From CAZGQY01 sp964528035 (GTDB lineage: Bacteria > Pseudomonadota > Gammaproteobacteria > Methylococcales > UBA1147): a DNA stretch of 64,000 bases. A program made the position numbers and the translations under genes. Shown piece by piece: positions 1 to 9,543 of this stretch (its first letter is position 1; each line of letters begins with the position of its first letter). Where the stretch lies: NCBI GenBank assembly GCA_964528035.1, contig CAZGQY010000001.1:8083-72082 (forward strand). Direction: 5' to 3'. Below the pieces are notes generated by a model, which ran no database searches, was not told the DNA's origin, and saw only the letters and a list, made by a program, of their open reading frames with translations.

Positions 1-575
1 AACATAAGCACTGGCTGAAAAATCAGGTCATCAAAATCAACTGCATTGTAAGCTGTTAACTTTCTGTTATATTCTTCATACAAATGTGCTGCAATACTTT
101 GCACCGGATTGGCAGATTGCATTACAGCCTCTTCAACAGTTATACACTGGTTTTTCCATGTTCTGATGAAATCCGATACGCTGGACAGGAGTTCGGATTC
201 CTCAGAATTTTCGCATTGATTCAGCAAGTCCTGAATCAATGTAAGTCGATCATGCTCATCGAATATAGAAACCGATGATTTGGACTGCTGCTCCGATTTA
301 AGGATATCCAGACCCAGGGAATGAAAAGTAGAGACTCTTAGACCTCTGAGTCGACGACTATCCAAAAGCCTGGTGACTCGAGTGTGCATTTCGCGTGCTG
401 CTTTATTTGTGAAGGTAATGGCTGCAATATTACGGGCAGAAACACCCTGATCGACTAAATACGCAATTTTCTCGGTAATGACCCGAGTCTTTCCACTGCC
501 CGCACCGGCAAGGACCAATAACGGCCGATTCAGCTCTTGAATAGCAGCCTGTTGTTGTGGGTTAAGTTTCGACAC
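1..575 (-). CDS. rep: ATP-dependent DNA helicase Rep (5' part, runs off window)
   Basis: Superfamily 1 3'-5' DNA helicase that restarts forks and clears protein roadblocks. Only about 191 N-terminal residues lie in the window; the gene continues past base 1. The translated minus strand begins SKLNPQQQAAI, has the Walker A loop AGAGSGKTR near residues 21-29, motif Ia in AAITFTNKAAREM, and VSTFHSLGLDIL, which fits Rep better than UvrD. A GTG at 575 gives the short N-terminus usual for Rep; an in-frame GTG at 593 is the alternative. No frame disruption is visible in the part present. The neighbouring DUF3581-type gene points the same way and ends about 70 bases upstream of this start. Confidence 0.88.
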   Translation of the reverse strand, partial: MSKLNPQQQAAIQELNRPLLVLAGAGSGKTRVITEKIAYLVDQGVSARNIAAITFTNKAAREMHTRVTRLLDSRRLRGLRVSTFHSLGLDILKSEQQSKSSVSIFDEHDRLTLIQDLLNQCENSEESELLSSVSDFIRTWKNQCITVEEAVMQSANPVQSIAAHLYEEYNRKLTAYNAVDFDDLIFQPVLM

Positions 576-644
576 GGCTTGAAAGCAGGACACTATAGGC
601 GATCAGTTATCGACTATAGCCGCCCAAAATACTCGATTACTGAT

Positions 645-1370
645 TCAACCAGCAGCAGTCCGACATTTGTTATAGGCATCCATACGGGCAAGATAATTGT
701 CGACAAATTCCTGGATTACATCATAGTCATATTCACGCATCCCACTAATCAGTAATCGTTTAAAACCTCTGCCGACAATTTTTGAATCGGCACTGATATC
801 AAAATGCAGGCGAGCAACTCCGCGTTTACCATTAACTTCCAAATCAGTATCTGCCGCCTCAAGCTGCGGATCACTAAAATCCAGATGATCCAGTTCAAAC
901 GACATGCTTTCATAAATGACCAATGGTCGCTCAGTATTAATCATGACATTGTGCTCAGCCATCAATGGCACAAGGACATGAGGAAAATTAGGGCCGGAAA
1001 AAGCAACATACTCACGCAGAAATGCCTCAATAAGATCACTATTCCGAGTGTTGCTACCGTTTCGGTTCACATGTAAATATGCCTTTTCCGCATCATCGCA
1101 AATATCCAGTATATTGGCATCACTTTCGGGGAAATTGAGGGGCACATCACGCCCGACCATACCGGCAAAAGTAAAGCTCATTTGCTTATTCAAACCATAT
1201 TTTTCAAGAACAATAGAAAACAGGAGGTCACCGGGAACACAAAATCGCTTCGCATCGGTATCGTGCAGCGGATTAAAATCGCCCGCAATATCTTTCGCAA
1301 AAGAACTCGCCTGTTCAGCGCTGATTACAACCTGGGCATCAAGCCCGGTATAAAATTGATGCAAAAACAT
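645..1370 (-). CDS. DUF3581-type protein with hot-dog-like NPLH motif
   Basis: A 241-residue soluble protein with no signal peptide or membrane segment. I recognise it as probably the DUF3581 family of gammaproteobacteria, whose function is not known to me. The N-terminal half carries DFNPLHDTDAKRF (about residues 31-43), which resembles the substrate-loop motif of MaoC-type hot-dog hydratases, followed by VPGDLL. This suggests an acyl-thioester-related fold, but that is inference. It starts at ATG 1370 and stands alone: a miniature mobile element separates it from pmbA upstream. Family assignment is from memory of sequence character only. Confidence 0.6.
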   Translation of the reverse strand: MFLHQFYTGLDAQVVISAEQASSFAKDIAGDFNPLHDTDAKRFCVPGDLLFSIVLEKYGLNKQMSFTFAGMVGRDVPLNFPESDANILDICDDAEKAYLHVNRNGSNTRNSDLIEAFLREYVAFSGPNFPHVLVPLMAEHNVMINTERPLVIYESMSFELDHLDFSDPQLEAADTDLEVNGKRGVARLHFDISADSKIVGRGFKRLLISGMREYDYDVIQEFVDNYLARMDAYNKCRTAAG

Positions 1371-1459
1371 GAATAAATATTCTGTAATGGTTAGACATAA
1401 AACAACCTCAGCGAAAGGCGACCCGAAATTAGAAAGCGGCCTGTTGCGGAAACCTGTAT

Positions 1460-1605
1460 GTAACTGCTCGCCCCTCTATGGGTGATCTGTTCCGGAAGAC
1501 GCCGTAAATACATCCTTGTAGGCTTGGATGCGGCTTCCCTGCCGCATACACTTCCTCCACAGATCACCCATAGAGGGCTGTTTCGATTTGGGGGTAAGTA
1601 GTTAC
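1460..1605. mobile_element. IS66-type miniature element (MITE), copy 1, with 8-bp TSD
   Basis: A 146-bp non-coding element. Its outer ends are inverted copies of GTAACTRCTYRCCCC (1460-1474 and the complement at 1591-1605). Nested inside is a perfect 19-bp inverted repeat, CCCTCTATGGGTGATCTGT at 1472-1490 and its complement at 1559-1577. The octamer ACCTGTAT sits directly outside both ends (1452-1459 and 1606-1613), a perfect 8-bp target duplication. GTAA ends plus 8-bp duplications are the known signature of IS66-family elements. There is no transposase, so it would need one in trans. It lies downstream of pmbA and upstream of the DUF3581-type gene. Confidence 0.85.
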
Positions 1606-1631
1606 ACCTGTATTTTATCTGTTTAGTTTAT

Positions 1632-2984
1632 TCAGCAACCCGCGACGGTCATTTGCTCGACCAGCCACGACCCGGTTCTGGTATTACCACGCAGGTCAAC
1701 ATCATTGCCAACCGCGACCAAATTTTTGAAGATATCTTTAAGATTCCCTGCAACAGTGATTTCTTCAACTGGATATTGTACTTCTCCATTTTCCACCCAA
1801 TAACCTGCCGCGCCTCGGGAATAGTCTCCGGTCACGATGTTCACCCCCTGCCCCATCAATTCCGTTATCAGTAAGCCGGTTCCCATTTCAGCGAGCAATC
1901 CTGGTTGATCCAGACTCCCAGGATCCACTGTAAGATTGTGAACGCCTCCTGCATTGCCCGTTGTTGGCATTCCCAGCTTACGCCCGGAATAACTACTCAA
2001 CACATACGATTTAAGAATACCCTGGGAAACAATATCCCGCGTTTTACAGCTCACTCCTTCACTATCGTAACAAGCTCCACCTAGGGATTTTATAAGGTAG
2101 GGTTGCTCGTGAATCCTTACAAACGGTGGAAATACTGATTTATCAATATAATCGAGCAAAAAGGTAGACTTCCTGTATACACTACCGCCACGAATAGCTC
2201 CTATAAAATGTCCAACTAAACTTGAGGCAACTTCGGCTGCGTATATAACCGGACAAGTCCGAGTGGACAAGGATTTTGCCTGCAGGCGCCGCAATGTTCT
2301 GCTTGCCGCTTTTTCACCCACTGTATGAGCCGATTCCAGTTCAGCTTTATCACGCGCAACCGTATACCAGTAATCTCGTTGCATACTGTCGCCTCGTTTC
2401 CCCAGTACACTACAATGCAGACTGTGGCGAGTACCACGCTCGCCTTGAAGAAATCCCAGACTATTACCAAATACGCGCATTCCCTGGTAGGTATCAACAT
2501 TTGCACCTTCTGAATTGACAATTTCCTCGTGATATCCACGGGCAATATTCTCGCATTCAACCGCGAGGTCGATAGCCTCATCAACTTTTAGTGCCCAGGG
2601 ATGATCAAGATCCAGCTCTGGAAATTGTGTAGCTAACATGTCGGCATCAGGGAGTCCGGCAAACTCGTCTTCTGTTGAATATCGTGCTATGCGACACGCT
2701 GCGCTTACCGTATCCTTCAAAGCGGAAAGTGAAAAGTCTGTTGTATTCGCCGAACCTTTTTTCTGACCAAAATAAACCGTTACACCAAAACTCTGACCTT
2801 TGTGGTGTTCCACTGTTTCAACATCGCCCAATCGGGCTGTCACCGACAAACCAACATCCACACTCAAACCGGCATCCGCTGAACTGGCTCCCTGTTTGGC
2901 CGATTCTTTCAATAAATCATTAACAATTTCCAAGGAACGGCTCAGCCCGTTGGAATCCAACTCAATTGCAACTTTACTCACCAA
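1632..2984 (-). CDS. pmbA: Metalloprotease subunit PmbA/TldE
   Basis: The 450-residue partner of TldD in the TldD/TldE heterodimeric metalloprotease, which degrades unfolded peptides and matures some modified peptides and the CcdA antitoxin. TldE lacks the zinc motif and shapes the chamber. The sequence fits throughout: the N-terminal alpha/beta region with GLSVTARLGDVETVEHHKG, a central CPVIYAAEVASSLVGHFI, and the C-terminal glycine-rich GGVHNLTVDPG and YWVENGEVQYPVEEITVAG. Length matches the family (about 450). It lies 69 bases downstream of tldD on the same strand, so both subunits are probably made from one transcript. In enterobacteria the two genes are unlinked; side-by-side placement here supports the complex. 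Confidence 0.93.
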   Translation of the reverse strand: MVSKVAIELDSNGLSRSLEIVNDLLKESAKQGASSADAGLSVDVGLSVTARLGDVETVEHHKGQSFGVTVYFGQKKGSANTTDFSLSALKDTVSAACRIARYSTEDEFAGLPDADMLATQFPELDLDHPWALKVDEAIDLAVECENIARGYHEEIVNSEGANVDTYQGMRVFGNSLGFLQGERGTRHSLHCSVLGKRGDSMQRDYWYTVARDKAELESAHTVGEKAASRTLRRLQAKSLSTRTCPVIYAAEVASSLVGHFIGAIRGGSVYRKSTFLLDYIDKSVFPPFVRIHEQPYLIKSLGGACYDSEGVSCKTRDIVSQGILKSYVLSSYSGRKLGMPTTGNAGGVHNLTVDPGSLDQPGLLAEMGTGLLITELMGQGVNIVTGDYSRGAAGYWVENGEVQYPVEEITVAGNLKDIFKNLVAVGNDVDLRGNTRTGSWLVEQMTVAGC

Positions 2985-3053
2985 TGATGATGCCTCTTTA
3001 AGATTAACAGAAAATTGTCCAGGAATTGAGAACGTCCAGAATTTCCATTTCGA

Positions 3054-4502
3054 TCAAACACTGGTACCACCCACAGTAAGCCCATCAATCTTCAATGTGG
3101 GCTGACCGACACCGACCGGCACACTTTGCCCGTCTTTTCCGCAGGTTCCAACACCACTATCGAATTCCAGATCATTTCCAACCATAGTGACACGGGTTAA
3201 AACGTCAGGCCCATTACCAATCAAGGTTGCACCTTTGACTGGCGAGGTAATTTTTCCCTTTTCTATCAGATACGCTTCGCTGGCGGAAAAAACGAATTTT
3301 CCAGATGTAATGTCAACCTGTCCTCCCCCAAAATTTTTGGCGTACAAACCTTTTTCCACAGAACTAATGATTTCTGCAGGTTCGTGAGGCCCCGGCATCA
3401 TATAGGTATTAGTCATACGCGGCATCGGTAAATGCGCATAGGACTCTCGGCGACCATTACCGGTAGATGTAACTCCCATCAACCGGGCATTGAGCTTATC
3501 CTGCATATATCCCTTTAAAATACCATTCTCTATGAGCACTGTGTTCTCAGTTTCCGTTCCTTCATCATCAACATTCAGAGAACCTCTTCGTTCAGCTAAT
3601 GTACCATTATCAACCACTGTACATAAATCTCCCGCCACCCGCTCGCCAACACGGCCGCTGAATGCCGAGGTTTGTTTACGGTTAAAATCGCCTTCCAGGC
3701 CATGGCCTATGGCTTCATGCAACAATATACCCGGCCAACCCGGCCCAAGAACAACCACCATATTTCCAGCAGGTGCATCAACTGCCTCAAGATTAACCAA
3801 AGCTTGCCGCACTGCTTCGCGACCATATTCCAGTCCCCGCTGCTTATCCAGAAAATAGCCATAATCCAATCGCGCACCGCCACCCGAAGCACCTTGCTCG
3901 CGGCGTCCATCCTGCTCGACAATCACAGACACATTCAAACGTACCAGAGGACGCACGTCACTGACCATTCGACCATCCTGAGAAATCACCATGACCACAT
4001 CGTATGCGCCAATAAGGCTGATGATAACTTGCTCAACTCGCTGATCGAGTTTTCGAGTTTCCCTGTCAATGGAATTCAATAAATCGATTTTTTCCTGCTC
4101 GGGGATAGATTGCAAAGGATCCGCAGGCCTATACAAATTATTAACACAAGGTGCAGATTTCAAATTGACTATGACCTCGCCACCACTGCGAGAAATACTG
4201 GCAACATTTTTTGCCGCTGCAAGCAAAGACGGCAGTTCAAGATCATCACTGTAGGCAAAGCCGGTTTTCTCGCCACATATAGCCCGTACACCAACACCTT
4301 GTTCAATACTGTGACTGCCTTCTTTTATTATTCTATCTTCCAACACCCACGATTCGTATCGACTGGACTGGAAATAGATATCCGCAGCATCCACAGATTT
4401 ACTCAACAATTCCGACATCACTCGATCAATGTCGTGGTCAGCAAGTCCAGCCGGGTCTAAGATTGAGTTGCGAGCTACGAGCAGGGAGTCTTGATTATCC
4501 AT
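3054..4502 (-). CDS. tldD: Metalloprotease subunit TldD
   Basis: The 482-residue catalytic subunit of the TldD/TldE protease. The zinc site HEAIGH (H262, E263, H267) lies in [13 protein letters not shown], and the C-terminal half keeps the conserved glycine-rich sheet ([18 protein letters not shown]). I start at ATG 4502 ([10 protein letters not shown]). The frame stays open 47 codons further to 4643, but that extension would overlap the nitrilase gene and encode a hydrophobic tail foreign to the family. With ATG 4502 the gene begins 4 bases after the nitrilase stop codon, and the length agrees with the usual 481. Operon order nitrilase-tldD-pmbA. Confidence 0.95.
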   Translation of the reverse strand: MDNQDSLLVARNSILDPAGLADHDIDRVMSELLSKSVDAADIYFQSSRYESWVLEDRIIKEGSHSIEQGVGVRAICGEKTGFAYSDDLELPSLLAAAKNVASISRSGGEVIVNLKSAPCVNNLYRPADPLQSIPEQEKIDLLNSIDRETRKLDQRVEQVIISLIGAYDVVMVISQDGRMVSDVRPLVRLNVSVIVEQDGRREQGASGGGARLDYGYFLDKQRGLEYGREAVRQALVNLEAVDAPAGNMVVVLGPGWPGILLHEAIGHGLEGDFNRKQTSAFSGRVGERVAGDLCTVVDNGTLAERRGSLNVDDEGTETENTVLIENGILKGYMQDKLNARLMGVTSTGNGRRESYAHLPMPRMTNTYMMPGPHEPAEIISSVEKGLYAKNFGGGQVDITSGKFVFSASEAYLIEKGKITSPVKGATLIGNGPDVLTRVTMVGNDLEFDSGVGTCGKDGQSVPVGVGQPTLKIDGLTVGGTSV

Positions 4503-4506
4503 CGTA

Positions 4507-5364
4507 TTAACCGCAAACAAGTCGTCTATGTTGCAAAGCAGGAAAACTGCCCCGAACACGCTCAAGTTGATTTTGATCGACATCCGCACAAACAACACCA
4601 GCGCCAGTGGAACGTTTTGCCAATATCGTACCCCAAGGATCAACGATCATACTATGACCAAAAGTTTTTCGTCCGTTCACATGAAATCCACCCTGGTTCG
4701 CAGCAACAACATAGCATAGGTTTTCCACCGCCCGGGCTCGTACCAGTAACTCCCAATGTGCTGCTCCAGTCTCTGCAGTAAATGCAGCAGGAATAGCAAT
4801 AATATCCACACCCTGACCCAGCATCCAGCGAATCAATTCAGGAAACCGTAGATCATAACAGATTGCAATTCCCAATCGCCCAAATGGCGTATCCAGTACT
4901 CGAGGCTTGTTACCTGCTTCTATGGTATCTGATTCTCTATATTGCTCATCTGTTCCTGGAACATCAACATCAAACAGGTGAATTTTATCGTATCGTGCAA
5001 CTTGTTCACCCTGGTCGTTATACACCAGGCAGGTTGCGCGAATCTTATTCTCCGAATGCGCTGCTAACGGAACTGTACCTCCGACAATCCATACTGATTC
5101 TTTTTTCGCAGACTGCATCAAAAAATTTTGTATGACGCCTTCTCCTTCTTGTTCAATATGTTCCAGTTTGTCAAATTCAGTCATGCCCATCAAAGCGAAA
5201 TTTTCCGGCAACACAACCAAACCCGCACCCGCATCTGCTGCTTCCCGGATCAAACGTCCGGCTTCAATTAAATTTGCGTCCACATTCGGGCTTGATGCCA
5301 TCTGGATCGCTGCACATTTATTCATACTTTCAAAACCTATCTGTTTTTTCTCGGCATCGCTCAT
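4507..5364 (-). CDS. Carbon-nitrogen hydrolase (Nit1-like deaminated glutathione amidase)
   Basis: A cytoplasmic nitrilase-superfamily amidase of 285 residues. The Glu-Lys-Cys triad is visible: E54 in [10 protein letters not shown]127 in [14 protein letters not shown] and C169 in [13 protein letters not shown]. The FDVDVPG and YDLRFPE signatures are those of the Nit1/YafV-like branch, which hydrolyses deaminated glutathione, a metabolite-repair role; that substrate is inferred from the family. ATG 5325 (MNKCAAIQM) would give the more typical N-terminus and is an alternative start. In Pseudomonas a gene of this family sits between yhdP and tldD, as here, so the arrangement is ancestral. Confidence 0.88.
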   Translation of the reverse strand: MSDAEKKQIGFESMNKCAAIQMASSPNVDANLIEAGRLIREAADAGAGLVVLPENFALMGMTEFDKLEHIEQEGEGVIQNFLMQSAKKESVWIVGGTVPLAAHSENKIRATCLVYNDQGEQVARYDKIHLFDVDVPGTDEQYRESDTIEAGNKPRVLDTPFGRLGIAICYDLRFPELIRWMLGQGVDIIAIPAAFTAETGAAHWELLVRARAVENLCYVVAANQGGFHVNGRKTFGHSMIVDPWGTILAKRSTGAGVVCADVDQNQLERVRGSFPALQHRRLVCG

Positions 5365-5630
5365 AATTCACTGAAAACCCGTACTGATCGAATCCGATAC
5401 TACTTAAGCAATTAGCTAAATCCGCCGCACACCGCCAAATAGCAGACACCACTAAGATACTTCAATTATTAACGAAATCCACACAACGAGTTTCAGAGAC
5501 AGCGTGTACGCCTTTGTTTGTTCGGGGCCTGAAACCATCCCTGCTACACAAGCCTAAATAACTAACAGCTTGCATTCCCCATTAAAGAGATATACTAAAA
5601 TATTACAATTTACGACAATCAACAAATACA

Positions 5631-8600
5631 TCATTCCGCAGGGTTGAAATCAGGTAACCAACCATTTCGCAATAGACCACCAGACCCTGGTAACCGGGTA
5701 ATAGCTGGACTGTCCCATTTACCAGTCACCCCGTATTGCCGACTAATTAATCCATCAACTGCATGACCCGGTAGTTGCTGGTTTAACAAAACTGACGCCC
5801 CCATTGCCACAACACCTTTGGGTATTACAGTAACTATGTCGTCAAGCTTCTCATCAACCAGATCAATATCTCCCTCAACGGTAATATTTGCCGGCACGGC
5901 GTTAATATAAAACTGTCTAATTGTCGCACGTCCGTCAAGTAATTGAAAAGAGCTTTTCAACTCATCGAATGCCAGACCAACCCCAAACAAATGCCCGAAA
6001 TCAAGTAGCAATAAGCTTTTCAAGGCATCCAGATTAAATAAGCCAAATAAATGACCGATCCCTGGCTCGACAGTCAATAAACGTCCTTGCCCAAATTCAA
6101 TATCCGCACTTCCAGATAATGAATCGGCCTGCAACTGGAAGGGTGCACCCTTCCAGTTCAGATTAAATTTAGTTTGTGTCGCTGATTTTTCAATCACGTC
6201 TGCCTTTCCCATATGAGAAAGAAACAGTCCTAAATCATCGATTTTCAAATCTCCACTTACAGACGATGCTATTCGTCGTCCCAGTTGTAACCAGTCTCCA
6301 GACAAATTTAAACGATGATTCGTATCAGCAACAGTCAGCCGGTTGATTTTTATGCCTTTTGATTGTTTAGAGGTCAGTAATTCCAAGCGTCCAAAATGTA
6401 TTTTTTTCAAAATAAAATCAGCCGCCTTAATCCTTAGAGGTGGAATTGCTTGTGGTTCCCATTGTGTGGTTTTCTCTACTGTGACCCCTTCCTTATCCTT
6501 AAACTGAGGGAGTTTTAAAACATTCAAATCCATTTCTATGCCCGAATTTTTTTCACCACCACCGAAAGTACTGATATATCCATCTATATATTGGTTTTTT
6601 GAAAATCCAAGCCATTTCTTTCCTTGCTTGCGCATACTGAATTCCAGAGCACCAAAATCCTGGTTTGAATATTTCAAATGAGACGTGTTAATCTCTACTC
6701 TGCTCAGTAACCCGGAACTTGTTGCCGATTTTGTAGAAAAGGATTTAAAAAACCTATGCCAGGGATCAAGATCAATCGATTCGGCGTGTGCATAAATTCC
6801 CAGCCCGGTACTGGGGTCGTCCGCTATCGTAGTACCCCCCAATTGAACAACACCGCGTTTCAAGTTTAGATTTTTTTCATCCCCAGAATAGATTAGATGG
6901 CTTTTAAACACTCTATCATATTCTATATTCAGTGGAATATCCCTGTCCTTCTCAAGATGCATTTTCAATCTCAGTGGCCGAATCTGTCGCGCTGATTTGG
7001 CAAGCGGTGCTGGCAATTTGACCTCGATTCCCTTTAAATTCGACATCAAACTTATATCAGCAAAAAGTTTCTCGCTGAGTTTGGGAATGTTCAAATCTAT
7101 TCGATAATTAGAACGGCCACCAAAATGCTCCCACAAATCGGAAGCATAGTGTTTTCTCAGTTGACCAACCCCCATTTCCCCGGATATTTTCAGCGCCATA
7201 CCCGATTCGATATCACTTAATTCAAGTGTGACCGGTGCCCCGAATATCCGCGCACTGATTCCCGAACCATTTAACCCGCTATGAGTAAAATTCAAGCGGC
7301 CTTTTATCTGCTCAAAATTTACTGAGAACGTACTTGCTTTGGCTTTTTTCAGATCTATGACACCTTCAACAAGAACTTCACTAACACGGTCTGAAACAGG
7401 AATTTTCAGCTTCAAATTCAAATTGTTTTCACCGCTCAGAGTAACCACATTTAACAAGGATTCATAGTCGGAACCCAAAGGAGAACGCTTAAGCACCTCC
7501 AACATCTTGGGTATCGAGCCGTGGGCGGCACCCTTTATATTCATATAATCATCAAAATCAAAATCAGACGTAACTACATTTACTGTATCTATTGCGGCGC
7601 CAAGTATACTGCTACGATTAACATGAATTTCCATACCTGCCTGAAAAAAACGAACGTCACCATTTTCAATGAATGCATGAGGCCAGTCCTGATGATAAAT
7701 TAATTCGACGTCACGCGTATTGAACAAAACTTCGAACACACCTTCCGAACCTCTGTATGGAAATGCCTCGACCGGGCCACGCAGTATCATTCCACCTTTG
7801 CTGATCACTCCAGACAAAAATGCCCTATCTAACCAATCGATCGTTGGTTTGGATAACACATTATACGGTAGATAACGATATACCTTTGATCCGTTTCCTT
7901 TATCAAATTTCACCAGCAAATCAATAACAGGCCCAAGGCTATCTTTAGTCCAGTTTAAAGTCAGTCGAGACCGGGTGGATATATCTGCCGTATTGGCTAC
8001 GATCATTTCACTACTGAGTTCTCGACCCTGAGCACTGGTATTCCAATGTAGAACTCCCTGAAGAGTGTCTAGCAAAATCGGATATCGAAATACTTCAGGC
8101 AGACTAAACTCCGTATTCGTTCCGCCCAATTTCACCCAACCTTTATTTTCATTGCCACAAATTCGGCCAGTTAGATTTTTCACTCCGAGATAATTACGCC
8201 ATGAATTTATTCCCACACCGAGAAATTCTCCACATACCTGGAACTCTCGCAACGCCTCCGACGATTCATCATAGTTCACCCTAAATTTGTGAAGTTCTCC
8301 ACGTGGCGCGAGAGTCTCCAACAGTTGCTGTGTATCCGAGCCAACAATCTGCAAGCCTAAGCCTATGTTGTTTATCTGCTGCAAGTTGACATACGAAGCG
8401 ACCCCGCTGTAACCAGTTCGACCATCTGTACTGTTACGAGTTTGTGCAAAACGAAACCCGTCCACTACTTTTGCATCCTCCAGAAACAATCGATTAAGTG
8501 AAAAATTCCATTGCTTATCGTCTTTTACCCAATTAAAAAAAGTCGACAAATGATTGGGTGAGAAAGACAAATCCGCTTCACCATTAGCAGCTTGAGAGCG

Positions 8601-9434
8601 AAACAAATGAGGTTTATCAATTTCAACTTCACCGGAAAGAGCATTAAGCGCAGATTTCTCCAGGGTACTCCATAAGCGAATATTCCCATGCCCTGAATGA
8701 ATACCATACCCATAGACAGTAAGATCTTCTAAAAGCGCCCCATATTCCAAATCATTGGCTTCGAAATAAATCTGCCCATCGCAACAATCGGGTAGAAACG
8801 GATTCCCCCGAAAATCCACCCTTATAGAGAGTAAATGACCATACTCATTCGGTAAAGCCAGGTCGATTGCCATTCTGTGGCGATGGTTATGATTCGACAC
8901 ACGAACATCCACATGGGAAAGGGTCACTTCTACCCCTGCTTTTGTTAAATCCCGCCAGGTCACTTCACTGTCCAGTAACTGAAATCGGCCATCTTCAACA
9001 AACCATTGCGGCATTTCACCGCCCGAGTCAAAGCCAACTAATTTCAATTCACCATCGACTTCTCTGCGAATCGATATTTGCGCACCAATGACTGTCAAAG
9101 CCTGAGGTTGGAACTCACCACTAACCAGCAATTTTCTTGTATTCAACCCACCACGCATTTCTGCAAAACGCAACAACACTTCGCCACTATCCTTGTGAAG
9201 TATCGCTACGTCAGTCATTTCAGCCTGGATTTGAAACCCATTCAACACAGCTCTGATTTTACCGATTTCTACCGGAGCACCAATGGCCTGGCTAATTTGG
9301 GAAACGATTTGCTCCCTGTATTCTTCAATATCAGGCAGAACGATTCGGATTGCCAACATCAAGATTGTCAAACCGACCAGAATGAATAAGAAAACGCCAC
9401 GAACGACTTGGCTTAAATGAAAGATCAGATACAC
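5631..9434 (-). CDS. yhdP: YhdP-family AsmA-like envelope protein
   Basis: A 1267-residue protein of the AsmA-like clan. YhdP, TamB and YdbH are bridge-like proteins thought to carry phospholipids from the inner to the outer membrane. One N-terminal membrane segment (about residues 8-30, GVFLFILVGLTILMLAI) is followed by a very long beta-rich periplasmic region. The AsmA_2-type C-terminal part includes LFNLDALKSLL and ends in a proline-rich tail. Its length nearly equals E. coli YhdP (1266). The frame is intact throughout. It lies between rng and the nitrilase gene, the usual gammaproteobacterial position, and is about 110 bases from the rng stop. Confidence 0.93.
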   Translation of the reverse strand: MYLIFHLSQVVRGVFLFILVGLTILMLAIRIVLPDIEEYREQIVSQISQAIGAPVEIGKIRAVLNGFQIQAEMTDVAILHKDSGEVLLRFAEMRGGLNTRKLLVSGEFQPQALTVIGAQISIRREVDGELKLVGFDSGGEMPQWFVEDGRFQLLDSEVTWRDLTKAGVEVTLSHVDVRVSNHNHRHRMAIDLALPNEYGHLLSIRVDFRGNPFLPDCCDGQIYFEANDLEYGALLEDLTVYGYGIHSGHGNIRLWSTLEKSALNALSGEVEIDKPHLFRSQAANGEADLSFSPNHLSTFFNWVKDDKQWNFSLNRLFLEDAKVVDGFRFAQTRNSTDGRTGYSGVASYVNLQQINNIGLGLQIVGSDTQQLLETLAPRGELHKFRVNYDESSEALREFQVCGEFLGVGINSWRNYLGVKNLTGRICGNENKGWVKLGGTNTEFSLPEVFRYPILLDTLQGVLHWNTSAQGRELSSEMIVANTADISTRSRLTLNWTKDSLGPVIDLLVKFDKGNGSKVYRYLPYNVLSKPTIDWLDRAFLSGVISKGGMILRGPVEAFPYRGSEGVFEVLFNTRDVELIYHQDWPHAFIENGDVRFFQAGMEIHVNRSSILGAAIDTVNVVTSDFDFDDYMNIKGAAHGSIPKMLEVLKRSPLGSDYESLLNVVTLSGENNLNLKLKIPVSDRVSEVLVEGVIDLKKAKASTFSVNFEQIKGRLNFTHSGLNGSGISARIFGAPVTLELSDIESGMALKISGEMGVGQLRKHYASDLWEHFGGRSNYRIDLNIPKLSEKLFADISLMSNLKGIEVKLPAPLAKSARQIRPLRLKMHLEKDRDIPLNIEYDRVFKSHLIYSGDEKNLNLKRGVVQLGGTTIADDPSTGLGIYAHAESIDLDPWHRFFKSFSTKSATSSGLLSRVEINTSHLKYSNQDFGALEFSMRKQGKKWLGFSKNQYIDGYISTFGGGEKNSGIEMDLNVLKLPQFKDKEGVTVEKTTQWEPQAIPPLRIKAADFILKKIHFGRLELLTSKQSKGIKINRLTVADTNHRLNLSGDWLQLGRRIASSVSGDLKIDDLGLFLSHMGKADVIEKSATQTKFNLNWKGAPFQLQADSLSGSADIEFGQGRLLTVEPGIGHLFGLFNLDALKSLLLLDFGHLFGVGLAFDELKSSFQLLDGRATIRQFYINAVPANITVEGDIDLVDEKLDDIVTVIPKGVVAMGASVLLNQQLPGHAVDGLISRQYGVTGKWDSPAITRLPGSGGLLRNGWLPDFNPAE

Positions 9435-9543
9435 ACAAATCTATAGACTGTAAATAACACGGGCACGGAGAAATCGCTGCATTTAACCCAATATTTCCAG
9501 ATTTCCAGATCCGTATTGGTAGCAAAAACAGACAGGAATCGCA

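Noticed and set aside
4503..4643. 47-codon N-terminal extension of TldD
   Set aside because: It overlaps the nitrilase gene, is hydrophobic and foreign to the family; ATG 4502 gives the usual length.
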